Source: Atherix ibis | Taxonomy: Eukaryota > Arthropoda > Insecta > Diptera > Athericidae | Assembly (NCBI GenBank): GCA_958298945.1 | Contig: CATQJD010000111.1 | Coordinates: 1,178,001 to 1,242,000 of the forward strand | DNA length: 64,000 bases | Direction: 5' to 3' | Shown here: positions 41,310 through 55,500 of the stretch, piece after piece | How the letters are laid out: the number at the start of each line of letters is the position of its first letter | Position numbering within the stretch: the stretch's first letter is position 1 | Made by a program: the position numbers and the translations under genes | Notes under the pieces: generated by a model | The model's input: the letters and a program-made list of their open reading frames with translations, nothing else | What the model was told of the DNA's origin: nothing | Databases searched by the model: none

Positions 41310-42790
41310 TTAAATATACTACTGGATATTCCTCTTATATATACCACTTCATATTCCTCTTAAATATACTACTTCATTATCTTCTTCAATATACTACTGC
41401 ATATGTTTCTTAAATATACTACTGCATATTCCTCTTAAATATACTACTTCATATTCCTCTTAAATATACTACTTCATATTCCTTTTAAATATACTACTGC
41501 ATATTCCTCTTTAACATACTACTTCATATTCCTCTTAAGCATACTACTTCATATTCCTCTTCAACATACTACTTCATATTCCTCTAAAATATACTGCTTC
41601 ATATTTCTCTTAAACATACTACTTCATATTCCTCTTAAATATACTACTGCATATTTCTCTTAAATATACTACTTCATATTCCTCTATAATATACTACTTC
41701 ATATTCCTCTTAAACATACTACTTCATATTCCTCTTAAATATACTACTTCATATTCCTCTAAAACATATTACTTCATATTCCTCTTAAACATACTACTTC
41801 ATATTGCTGTTAAAAATACTACTTCATATTCCTCTTAAACATTTTACTTCATATTACTCTTAAATATAATACTTCATATTCCTCTTAAATATTCTACTGC
41901 ATATTCCTCTTTAATATACTACTGCATATTCCTTTTAAATATACTACTTCATATTTCTCTTAAATATACTACTGCATATTAATCTTAAATATACTACTTC
42001 ATATTCCTCTTAAATATACTACTTCATATTCCTCTTAAATACACTACTTCATATTTCTCTTAAATATACAACTGTATATTCCTCTTAAATATACTACTTC
42101 ATATTCCTCTTAAATATACTACTTCATATATCTCTTAAATATACTATTTCATATTCCTCTCAAATATACTACTTCATATTCCTCTTAAATATAATACTTA
42201 ATATTCCTCTTAAATATAATACTTAATATTACTCTTAAATATACTACTTCATATTTCTCTTAAATATACTACTTCATATTCCTCTTTAATATACTACTGC
42301 ATATTCCTTTTAAATATACTACTTCATATTTCTCTTAAATATACTACTGCATATTAATCTTAAATATACTACTTCATATTCCTCTTAAATATACTACTTC
42401 ATATTCCTCTTAAATACACTACTTCATATTTCTCTTAAATATACAACTGTATATTCCTCTTAAATATACTACTTCATATTCCTCTTAAATATACTACTTC
42501 ATATATCTCTTAAATATACTATTTCATATTCCTCTCAAATATACTACTTCATATTCCTCTTAAATATAATACTTAATATTCCTCTTAAATATACTACAAT
42601 ACTTCATATTCCTCTTAAATATACTACTTCATATTCCTCTTAAATATACTACTGCATATTCCTCTTAAATATACTACAGCATATTCCTCTTAAATATAAT
42701 ACTGCATATTACTCTTAAATATACTTCTTCATATTCCTCTTAAATATACTACTGCATATTCCTCTTAAATATACTACTTCATATTCCTCT
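41310..42790 (-). repeat. Domain-A-type patch inside domain B, with 375-bp internal duplication
   Basis: Units of cttaaatata, ctgcat and a 30-bp ctacaatactt insertion (near 42593) reappear here, bounded by cttaaacata units. The start matches 33730 onward (offset 7584) and the end matches the boundary segment at offset 8235. Inside, the cctctttaat unit at 41906 recurs at 42281, a 375-bp (15-unit) tandem copy. The cctctataat unit at 41681 and 43086 shows a further step of 1405 bp. It is best read as a copied and rearranged A/B boundary segment. Confidence 0.8.
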
Positions 42791-45199
42791 TAAATGTACT
42801 ACTTCATATTCCTCTTAAACATACTACTTCATATTCCTCTTAAACATGCTACTTCATATTCCTCTTAAACATACTACTTCATATTCCTCTCAAATATACT
42901 ACTTCATATTCCTCTTAAACATACTAATTCATATTCCTCTTAAACATACTACTTCATATTCCTCTTAAACATACTACTTCATATTCCTCTAAAATATACT
43001 GCTTCATATTTCTCTTAAACATACTACTTCATATTCCTCTTAAATATACTACTGCATATTTCTCTTAAATATACTACTTCATATTCCTCTATAATATACT
43101 ACTTCATATTCCTCTTAAACATACTACTTCATATTCCTCTTAAATATACTACTTCATATTCCTCTAAAACATATTACTTCATATTCCTCTTAAACATACT
43201 ACTTCATATTGCTGTTAAAAATACTACTTCATATTCCTCTTAAACATTTTACTTCATATTACTCTTAAATATAATACTTCATATTCCTCTTAAATATTCT
43301 ACTGCATATTCCTCTTAAATATACTACTTCATATTCCTCTTAAACATACTACTTCATATTCTTCTTGAACATACTACTTCATATTCCTCTTAAACATACT
43401 ACTTCATATTCCTCTAAAACAAACTACTTCATATTCCTCTCAAATATACTACTTCATATGCCTCTTAAACATACTACTTCATATTCCTCTTAAACATACT
43501 ACTTCATATTCCTCTTAAATATACTACTTCATATTCCTCTTAAACATACTACTTCATATTACTCTTAAATATACTACTTCATATTCCTCTTAAACATTCT
43601 ACTTTATATTCCTCTTATACTACCTCAAATTCCTCATAAACATACTACTTTATAATCTTCTTAAATATACTACTTCATATTTCTTTTAAATGTACTACTT
43701 CATATTCCTCTTAAGCATACTACTTTATATTCCTCTTAAATATACTACTTCATATTCCTTTTAAATATACTACTTCATATTCCTCTTTAACATACTACTT
43801 CATATTCCTCTTAAGCATACTACTTCATATTCCTCTTCAACATACTACTTTATATTCCTCTTAAATATACTACTTCATATTCCTTTTAAATATACTACTT
43901 CATATTACTCTTAAACATACTACTTCATATTCCTCTTAAATATACTACTTTATATTCCTTTTAAATATATTACTTCATATTCCTCTTAAGCATTCTACTT
44001 AATATTCCTCTTATACTACTTCATATTCCTCTTAAACATACTACTTTATATTTTTCTTAAATATACTACTTCATATTCCTTTTAAATATACTACTTCATA
44101 TTCCTCTTAAACATACTACTTCATATTCCTCTTAAACATACTACTTCATATTACCCTTAAACATAGTACTTCATATTCCTCTTAAACATATTACTTCATA
44201 TTCTTCTTAAATATAGTACTTCATATTCTTCTTAAACATACAACTTCATATTCCTCTTAAACATACTACTTCAAATTCCTCTTAAACATACTACTTCATA
44301 TTCCTCTTAAACATAATACTTCATATTTCTCTTAAACATACTACTTCATATTCCTCTTAAAAATACTACTTCATATTCCTCTTAAACATACTACTTCATA
44401 TTCCTCTTAAACATACTACTTCATATTAATCTTAAACATACTACTTCATATTCCTCTTAAACATACTACTTCATGTGCCTCTTAAACATTCTACCTATAT
44501 TCCTCTTAAACATACTACTTCATATTCCTCTTAAACATACTACTTCATATTCCTCTTAAACATAATACTTCATATTCCTCTTAAACATACTACTTCATAT
44601 TCCTCTTAAACATACAACTTCATATTCCTCTTAAACATACTACCTATATTCCTCTTAAACATACTACTTCATATTCCTCTTAAACATACTACTTCATATT
44701 CCTCTTAAACATACTACTTCATATTCCTCTTAAACATACAACTTCATATTCCTCTTAAACATACTACTTCATATTCCACTTAAACATAATACTTCATATT
44801 CCTCTTTATTATACTACTTCATATTCCTCTTAAACATACTACTTCATATTTCTCTTAAACATACTACTTCATATTCCTCTTAAACATACTACTGCATATT
44901 CCTCAAAAATATACTACTTCATATTCCTTTTAAACATACTACTTCATATTCCTCTTAAATATACTACTTCATATTCCTCTTAAATATACTACTTCATATT
45001 CCTCCTAAACATACTACTTCATATTTCTCTTAAAAATATTACTTCATATTCCTCTTAAACATACTACTTCATATTCCTCTTAAACATACTACTTCATATT
45101 CCTCTTAAACATACTACTTCATATTCCTTTTAAATATACTACTTCATATTACTCTTAAACATACTACTTCATATTCCTCTTAAACATACTACTTCATAT

Positions 45200-46490
45200 T
45201 CCTCTTAAATATACTACTGGATATTCCTCTTTTATATACCACTTCATATTCCTCTTAAATATACTACTTCATTATCTTCTTCAATATACTACTGCATATG
45301 TCTCTTAAATATACTACTGCATATTCCTCTTAAATATACTACTTCATATTCCTCTTAAATATACTACTTCATATTCCTTTTAAATATACTACTGCATATT
45401 CCTCTTAAATATACTACTTCATATGGCTCTTAAATATAATACTTAATATTCCTCTTAAATATAATACTTAATATTCCTCTTAAATATACTACTTCATATT
45501 TCTCTTAAATATACTACTTCATATTCCTCTTAAATATACTACTGCATATTCCTTTTAAATATACTACTTCATATTTCTCTTAAATATACTACTGCATACT
45601 AATCTTAAATATACTACTTCATATTCCTCTTAAATATACTACTTCATATTCCTCTTAAATACACTACTTCATATTCCTCTTAAATATACTACTGTATATT
45701 CCTCTTAAATATACTACTTCATATCCCTCTTAAATATACTACTTCATATTACTCTTAAATATACTATTTCATATTCCTCTCAAATATACTACTTCATATT
45801 CCTCTTAAATATAATACTTAATATTCCTCTTAAATATACTACAATACTTCATATTCCTCTTAAATATACTACTTCATATTCCTCTTAAATATACTACTGC
45901 ATATTCCTCTTAAATATCCTACAGCATATTCCTCTTAAATATAATACTGCATATTCCTCTTAAATATACTACTTCATATTCCTCTTAAATATACTACTGC
46001 ATATTCCTCTTAAATATACTACTTCATATTCCTCTTAAATGTACTACTTCATATTCCTCTTAAACATACTACTTCATATTCCTCTTAAACATGCTACTTC
46101 ATATTCCTCTTAAACATACTACTTCATATTCCTCTCAAATATACTACTTCATATTCCTCTTAAACATACTACTTCATATTCCTCTTAAACATACTACTTC
46201 ATATTCCTCTTAAACATACTACTTCATATTCCTCTTAAATATACTACTTCATATTTCTCTTAAACATACTACTTCATATTCCTCTTAAATATACTACTGC
46301 ATATTCCTCTTAAATTTACTACTTCATATTCCTCTATAATATACTACTTCATATTCCTCTTAAACATACTGCTTCATATTCCTCTTAAATATACTACTTC
46401 ATATTCCTCTAAAACATATTACTTCATATTCCTCTTAAACATACTACTTCATATTGCTGTTAAAAATACTACTTCATATTCCTCTTAAAC
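45200..46490 (-). repeat. Copy of the A/B boundary segment, offset 11480
   Basis: Colinear with 33730-35010 at a constant offset of 11480 (11479 at its first marker). It includes the actggatattcc unit, the 30-bp insertion unit near 45838, acagcatatt and gctgttaaaa. The A-to-B composition change is therefore repeated here at about 46040. Beyond it the offset changes to 11680 (tatactacct 35181/46861), a gain of 200 bp or eight units. Confidence 0.85.
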
Positions 46491-48310
46491 ATACTACTTC
46501 ATATTACTCTTAAATATAATACTTCATATTCCTCTTAAATATTCTACTGCATATTCCTCTTAAATATACTACTTCATATTCCTCTTAAACATACTACTTC
46601 ATATTCTTCTTGAACATACTACTTCATATTCCTCTTAAACATACTACTTCATATTCCTCTAAAACAAACTACTTCATATTCCTCTTAAATATACTACTTC
46701 ATATGCCTCTTAAACATACTACTTCATATTCCTCTTAAACATACTACTTCATATTCCTCTTAAATATACTACTTCATATTCCTCTTAAACATACTACTTC
46801 ATATTACTCTTAAATATACTACTTCATATTCCTCTTAAACATTCTACTTTATATTCCTCTTATACTACCTCAAATTCCTCATAAACATACTACTTTATAA
46901 TCTTCTTAAATATACTACTTCATATTTCTTTTAAATGTACTACTTCATATTCCTCTCAAACATACTACTTCATATTCCTCTTAAACATACTACTTCATAT
47001 TCCTCTTAAACATACCACTTCATATTCCTCTTAAACATTCTACTGCATATTCCTCTTAAATATACTACTTCATATTCCTCTTAAACATACTACTTCATAT
47101 TCCTCTTAAACATACTACTTCATATTCCTCTTAAACATATTACTTCATATTCCTCTTAAATATACTACTTCATATTTTTCTTAAACATACTACTTCATAT
47201 TCCTCTTAAACATACTACTTCATATTCCTCTTAAACATACCACTTCATATTCCTCTTAAACATTCTACTGCATATTCCTCTTAAATATACTACTTCATAT
47301 TCCTCTTAAACATACTACTTCATATTCCTCTTAAACATACTACTTCATATTCCTCTTAAACATACTACTTCATATTCCTCTTAAACATATAATATAATAT
47401 TCTTCTTAAATATACTACTTCATATTCCTCTTAAACATACTCCTTCATATTCCTCTTAAACACACTACTTCATATTCCTCTTAAACATTCTACTGCATAT
47501 TCCTCTTAAATATACTACTTCATATTCTTCTTAAACATACTACTTCATATTCCTCTTAAACATACTACTTCATATTCCTCTTAAACATACCACTTCATAT
47601 TCCTCTTAAATATACTACTTCATATTCCTCTTAAACATACTACTTCATATTCCTCTTAAACATAATAATTCATATTCCTCTTAAACATACTACTTCATAT
47701 TCCTTTTAAACATACTACTTCATATTCCTCTTAAACATACTACTTCATATTAATCTTAAACATACTACTTCATATTCCTCTTAAACATACTACTTCATAT
47801 GCCTCTTACACATACTACTTCATATTCCTCTTAAACATAATACTTCATATTCCTCTTAAACATACTACTTCATATTCTTCTTAAACATACTACTTCATAT
47901 TCCTCTAAAACATACTACTTCATATTTCTCTTAAACATACTACTTCATATGCCTCTTAAACATACTACTTCATATTCCTCTTAAACTAAAACCTTCATAT
48001 TCCTCTTAAACACACTACTTCATATTCCTCTTAAACATACTACTTCATATTCCTCTTAAACATACTACTTCATATTCCTCTTAAACATAATACTTCATAT
48101 TCCTCTTAAACATACTACTTCATATTCCTTATAAATATACTACTTCATATAACTCTTAAACATACTACTTCATATTCCTCTTAAACATACTACTTCATAA
48201 TCCTCTTAAACATACTACTTCATATTCCTCTTAAAGATACTACTTCATATTCATCTTAAACATACTACTTCATATTCCTCTTAAACATACTACTTAGTAT
48301 TCCTCTCAAA
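46250..48310 (-). repeat. 2171-bp-period tandem duplication, copy 1
   Basis: Markers gctgttaaaa 46456/48627, tatactacct 46861/49032 and aatataatat 47391/49562 are all 2171 bp apart. The ctaaaacc unit at 47985/50031 is 2046 bp apart, so copy 2 lacks 125 bp (five units) near 49.97 kb. Edges are approximate. Confidence 0.82.
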
Positions 48311-48419
48311 TATACTACTTAATATTCCTCTTAAACATACTACTTCATATTCCTCTTAAACATACTACTTCATATCACCCTTAAACATACTACTTCATAT
48401 TCCTCTTAAATATACTACT

Positions 48420-50460
48420 TCATATTTCTCTTAAACATACTACTTCATATTCCTCTTAAATATACTACTGCATATTCCTCTTAAATTTACTACTTCATAT
48501 TCCTCTATAATATACTACTTCATATTCCTCTTAAACATACTGCTTCATATTCCTCTTAAATATACTACTTCATATTCCTCTAAAACATATTACTTCATAT
48601 TCCTCTTAAACATACTACTTCATATTGCTGTTAAAAATACTACTTCATATTCCTCTTAAACATACTACTTCATATTACTCTTAAATATAATACTTCATAT
48701 TCCTCTTAAATATTCTACTGCATATTCCTCTTAAATATACTACTTCATATTCCTCTTAAACATACTACTTCATATTCTTCTTGAACATACTACTTCATAT
48801 TCCTCTTAAACATACTACTTCATATTCCTCTAAAACAAACTACTTCATATTCCTCTTAAATATACTACTTCATATGCCTCTTAAACATACTACTTCATAT
48901 TCCTCTTAAACATACTACTTCATATTCCTCTTAAATATACTACTTCATATTCCTCTTAAACATACTACTTCATATTACTCTTAAATATACTACTTCATAT
49001 TCCTCTTAAACATTCTACTTTATATTCCTCTTATACTACCTCAAATTCCTCATAAACATACTACTTTATAATCTTCTTAAATATACTACTTCATATTTCT
49101 TTTAAATGTACTACTTCATATTCCTCTCAAACATACTACTTCATATTCCTCTTAAACATACTACTTCATATTCCTCTTAAACATACCACTTCATATTCCT
49201 CTTAAACATTCTACTGCATATTCCTCTTAAATATACTACTTCATATTCCTCTTAAACATACTACTTCATATTCCTCTTAAACATACTACTTCATATTCCT
49301 CTTAAACATATTACTTCATATTCCTCTTAAATATACTACTTCATATTTTTCTTAAACATACTACTTCATATTCCTCTTAAACATACTACTTCATATTCCT
49401 CTTAAACATACCACTTCATATTCCTCTTAAACATTCTACTGCATATTCCTCTTAAATATACTACTTCATATTCCTCTTAAACATACTACTTCATATTCCT
49501 CTTAAACATACTACTTCATATTCCTCTTAAACATACTACTTCATATTCCTCTTAAACATATAATATAATATTCTTCTTAAATATACTACTTCATATTCCT
49601 CTTAAACATACTCCTTCATATTCCTCTTAAACACACTACTTCATATTCCTCTTAAACATTCTACTGCATATTCCTCTTAAATATACTACTTCATATTCTT
49701 CTTAAACATACTACTTCATATTCCTCTTAAACATACTACTTCAGATTCCTCTTAAACATACCACTTCATATTCCTCTTAAATATACTACTTCATATTCCT
49801 CTTAAACATACTACTTCATATTCCTCTTAAACATAATAATTCATATTCCTCTTAAACATACTACTTCATATTCCTTTTAAACATACTACTTCATATTCCT
49901 CTTAAACATACTACTTCATATTAATCTTAAACATACTACTTCATATTCCTCTTAAACATACTACTTCATATTTCTCTTAAACATACTACTTCATATGCCT
50001 CTTAAACATACTACTTCATATTCCTCTTAAACTAAAACCTTCATATTCCTCTTAAACACACTACTTCATATTCCTCTTAAACATACTACTTCATATTCCT
50101 CTTAAACATACTACTTCATATTCCTCTTAAACATAATACTTCATATTCCTCTTAAACATACTACTTCATATTCCTTATAAATATACTACTTCATATAACT
50201 CTTAAACATACTACTTCATATTCCTCTTAAACATACTACTTCATAATCCTCTTAAACATACTACTTCATAATCCTCTTAAACATACTACTTCATATTCCT
50301 CTTAAAGATACTACTTCATATTCATCTTAAACATACTACTTCATATTCCTCTTAAACATACTACTTAGTATTCCTCTCAAATATACTACTTAATATTCCT
50401 CTTAAACATACTACTTCATATTCCTCTTAAACATACTACTTCATATTACCCTTAAACATA
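48420..50460 (-). repeat. 2171-bp-period tandem duplication, copy 2
   Basis: Second copy of 46250-48310, missing five 25-bp units near 49.97 kb. Its distal end overlaps the start of the next duplication (50020 onward), so duplications of different length are nested. Confidence 0.82.
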
Positions 50461-51290
50461 CTACTTCATATTCCTCTTAAATATTCTACTTCATATTTCT
50501 CTTAAACATACTACTTTATATTCCTCTTAAATATACTACTTCATATTCCTCGTAAATATACTACTGCATATTCCTCTTAAACATACTACTTCACATTCCT
50601 CTTAAACATACTACTTCATATTCATCTTAAACATAATACTTAATATTCCTCTTAAATATACTACTTCATATTCCTCTTAAACATACTACTCATATTCCTC
50701 TTAAATATACTACTTCATATTCCTCTTAAACATACTACTTCATATTCCTTTTAAATATATTACTTCATATTCCTCTTAAACATACTACTTCATATTCCTC
50801 TTAAACATACTACTTCATATTACCCTTAAACATAGTACTTCATATCCCTCTTAAACATATTACTTCATATTCTTCTTAAATATAGTACTTCATATTCTTC
50901 TTAAACATACTACTTCATATTCCTCTTAAACATACTACTTCATATTCCTCTTAAACATACTACTTCATATTTCTCTTAAACATACTACTTCATATTCCTC
51001 TTAAACATACTACTTCATATTCCTCTTAAACATACTACATAATATTCTTCTTAAATATACTACTTCATATTCCTCTTAAACATACTCCTTCATATTCCTC
51101 TTTAACATACTAATTCATATGCCTCTTAAACATTCTACTGCATATTCCTCTTAAATATACTACTTCATATTCCTCTTTAACATACTACTTCATATTCCTC
51201 CTAAGCATACTACTTCATATTCCTCTTCAACATACTACTTTATATTCCTCTTAAATATACTACTTCATATTCCTTTTAAATATACTACTT
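50020..51290 (-). repeat. 1299-bp-period tandem duplication, copy 1
   Basis: The actaaaacct unit at 50031 recurs at 51330 (1299 bp). The ctaagcatac unit at 51201 recurs at 52475 (1274 bp), one 25-bp unit fewer. Between them the taataattcatcttaaac-type and cttagtattcc units keep their order. Confidence 0.8.
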
Positions 51291-51314
51291 CATATTCCTC
51301 TTAAACATACTACT

Positions 51315-52570
51315 TCATATTCCTCTTAAACTAAAACCTTCATATTCCTCTTAAACACACTACTTCATATTCCTCTTAAACATACTACTTCATATTCCTC
51401 TTAAACATACTACTTCATATTCCTCTTAAACATAATACTTCATATTCCTCTTAAACATACTACTTCATATTCCTTATAAATATACTACTTCATATAACTC
51501 TTAAACATACTACTTCATATTCCTCTTAAACATACTACTTCATAATCCTCTTAAACATACTACTTCATATTCCTCTTAAAGATACTACTTCATATTCATC
51601 TTAAACATACTACTTCATATTCCTCTTAAACATACTACTTAGTATTCCTCTCAAATATACTACTTAATATTCCTCTTAAACATACTACTTCATATTCCTC
51701 TTAAACATACTACTTCATATTACCCTTAAACATACTACTTCATATTCCTCTTAAATATTCTACTTCATATTTCTCTTAAACATACTACTTTATATTCCTC
51801 TTAAATATACTACTTCATATTCCTCGTAAATATACTACTGCATATTCCTCTTAAACATACTACTTCACATTCCTCTTAAACATACTACTTCATATTCATC
51901 TTAAACATAATACTTAATATTCCTCTTAAATATACTACTTCATATTCCTCTTAAACATACTACTCATATTCCTCTTAAATATACTACTTCATATTCCTCT
52001 TAAACATACTACTTCATATTCCTTTTAAATATATTACTTCATATTCCTCTTAAACATACTACTTCATATTCCTCTTAAACATACTACTTCATATTACCCT
52101 TACACATAGTACTTCATATCCCTCTTAAACATATTACTTCATATTCTTCTTAAATATAGTACTTCATATTCTTCTTAAACATACTACTTCATATTCCTCT
52201 TAAACATACTACTTCATATTCCTCTTAAACATACTACTTCATATTTCTCTTAAACATACTACTTCATATTCCTCTTAAACATACTACTTCATATTCCTCT
52301 TAAACATACTACATAATATTCTTCTTAAATATACTACTTCATATTCCTCTTAAACATACTCCTTCATATTCCTCTTTAACATACTAATTCATATGCCTCT
52401 TAAACATTCTACTGAATATTCCTCTTAAATATACTACTTCATATTCCTCTTTAACATACTACTTCATATTCCTCCTAAGCATACTACTTCATATTTCTCT
52501 TCAACATACTACTTTATATTCCTCTTAAATATACTACTTCATATTCCTTTTAAATATACTACTTCATATT
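51315..52570 (-). repeat. 1299-bp-period tandem duplication, copy 2
   Basis: Partner of 50020-51290, with one unit lost near the extra cataatcctc unit of copy 1 (about 50264). It shares the tacataatattcttc and cctcctaagc units. Edges are approximate. Confidence 0.8.
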
Positions 52571-55500
52571 ACTCTTAAACATACTACTTCATATTCCTCT
52601 TAAACGTACTACTTCATATTCCTCTTAAACATACTACTTCATATAACTCTTAAACATACTACTTCATATTCCTCTTTAACATACTACTTCATATTCCTCT
52701 TCAATATACTACTTTATATTCCTTTTAAATATATTACTTCATATTCCTCTTAAACATTCTACTTAATATTCCTCTTATACTACTTCATATTCCTCTTAAA
52801 CATACTACTTTATATTTTTCTTAAATATACTACTTCATATTCCTTTTAAATATACTACTTCATATTCCTCTTAAACATACTACTTCATATTCCTCTTAAA
52901 CATACCACTTCATATTCCTCTTAAACATACTACTTCATATTCCTCTTAAACATTCTACTGCATATTCCTCTTAAACATACTACTTCATATTCCTCTTAAA
53001 CATACTACTTAATATTACCCTTAAACATAGTACTTCATATTCCTCTTAAACATATTACTTCATATTCTTCTTAAATATAGTACTTCATATTCTTCTTAAA
53101 CATACTACTTCATATTCCTCTTAAACATACTACTTCAAATTCCTCTTAAACATACTACTTCATATTCCTCTTAAACATAATACTTCATATTCCTCTTAAA
53201 CATACTACTTCATATTCCTCTTAAAAATACTACTTCATATTCCTCTTAAACATACTACTTCATATTCCTCTTAAACATACTACTTCATATTAATCTTAAA
53301 CATACTACTTCATATTCCTCTTAAACATACTACTTCATATTCCTCTTAAACATACTCCTTCATATTCCTCTTTAACATACTAATTCATATTCCTCTTAAA
53401 CATTCTACTGCATATTCCTCTTAAATATACTACTTCATATTCCTCTTTAACATTCTACTTCATATTCCTCTTAAGCATACTACTTCATATTCCTCTTCAA
53501 CATACTACTCTATATTCCTCTTAAATATACTACTTCATATTCCTTTTAAATATACTACTTCATATTACTCTTAAACATACTACTTCATATTCCTCTTAAA
53601 CATACTACTTCATATTCCTCTTAAACATACTACTTCATATAACTCTTAAACATACTACTTCATATTCCTCTTAAACATACTACTTCATATTCCTCTTAAA
53701 TATACTACTTTATATTCCTTTTAAATATATTACTTCATATTCCTCTTAAACATTCTACTTAATATTCCTCTTATACTACTTCATATTCCTCTTAAACATA
53801 CTACTTTATATTTTTCTTAAATATACTACTTCATATTCCTTTTAAATATACTACTTCATATTCCTCTTAAATATACTACTTCATCTAACTCTTAAACATA
53901 CTACTTCATATTCCTCTTAAACATACTACTTCATATTCCTCTTAAATATACTACTCTATATTCCTTTTAAATATATTACTTCATATTCCTCTTAAACATT
54001 CTACTTAATATTCCTCTTATACTACTTCATATTCCTCTTAAACATACTACTTTATATTTTTCTTAAATAGGCTACTTCATATTCCTTTTAAATATACTAC
54101 TTCATATTCCTCTTAAATACACTACTTCATATTCCTCTTAAACATACTACTTCATATTCCTTTTAAATATATTACTTCATATTCCTCTTAAACATACTAC
54201 TTCATATTCCTCTTATACTACTTCATATTCCTCTTAAACATACTACTTTATATTCTTCTTAAATATACTACTTCATATTCCTTTTAAAAATACTACTTCA
54301 TATTCCTCTTAAACATACTACTTCATATTCCTCTTAAACATACCACTTCATATTCCTCTTAAACATACTACTTCATATTCCTCTTAAACATTCTACTGCA
54401 TATTCCTCTTAAACATACTACTTCATATTCCTCTTAAACATACTACTTCATATTACCCTTAAACATAGTACTTCATATCCCTCTTAAACATATTACTTCA
54501 TATTCTTCTTAAATATAGTAATTCATATTCTTCTTAAACATACTACTTCATATTCCTCTTAAACATACTACTTCATATTCCTCTTAAACATACTACTTCA
54601 TATTCCTCTTAAACATACTACTTCATATTCCCCTTAAACATACTACTTCATATTCCTCTTAAACATACTACATAATATTCTTCTTAAATATACTACTTCA
54701 TATTCCTCTTAAACATACTCCTTCATATTCCTCTTTAACATACTAATTCATATGCCTCTTAAACATTCTACTGCATATTCCTCTTAAATATACTACTTCA
54801 TATTCCTCTTTAACATACTACTTCATATTCCTCTTAAGCATACTACTTCATATTCCTCTTCAACATACTACTTTATATTCCTCTTAAATATACTACTTCA
54901 TATTCCTTTTAAATATACTACTTCATATTACTCTTAAACATACTACTTCATATTCCTCTTAAACATACTACTTCATATTCCTCTTAAACATACTACTTCA
55001 TATAACTCTTAAACATACTACTTCATATTCCTCTTAAACATACTACTTCATATTCCTCTTAAATATACTACTTTATATTCCTTTTAAATATATTACTTCA
55101 TATTCCTCTTAAACATTCTACTTAATATTCCTCTTATACTACTTCATATTCCTCTTAAACATACTACTTTATATTCCTCTTAAACATACTACTTCATATT
55201 CCTCTTAAACATACTACTTCATATAACTCTTAAACATACTACTTCATATTCCTCTTAAACATACTACTTCATATTCCTCTTAAATATACTACTTTATATT
55301 CCTTTTAAATATATTACTTCATATTCCTCTTTAACATTCTACTTAATATTCCTCTTATACTACTTCATATTCCTCTTAAACATACTACTTTATATTTTTC
55401 TTAAATATACTACTTAATTTTCTTTTTAAATATACTACTTCTTTTTCCCTTTAAACATACTACTTCATATTCCTCTTAAACATACCACTTCATATTCCTC

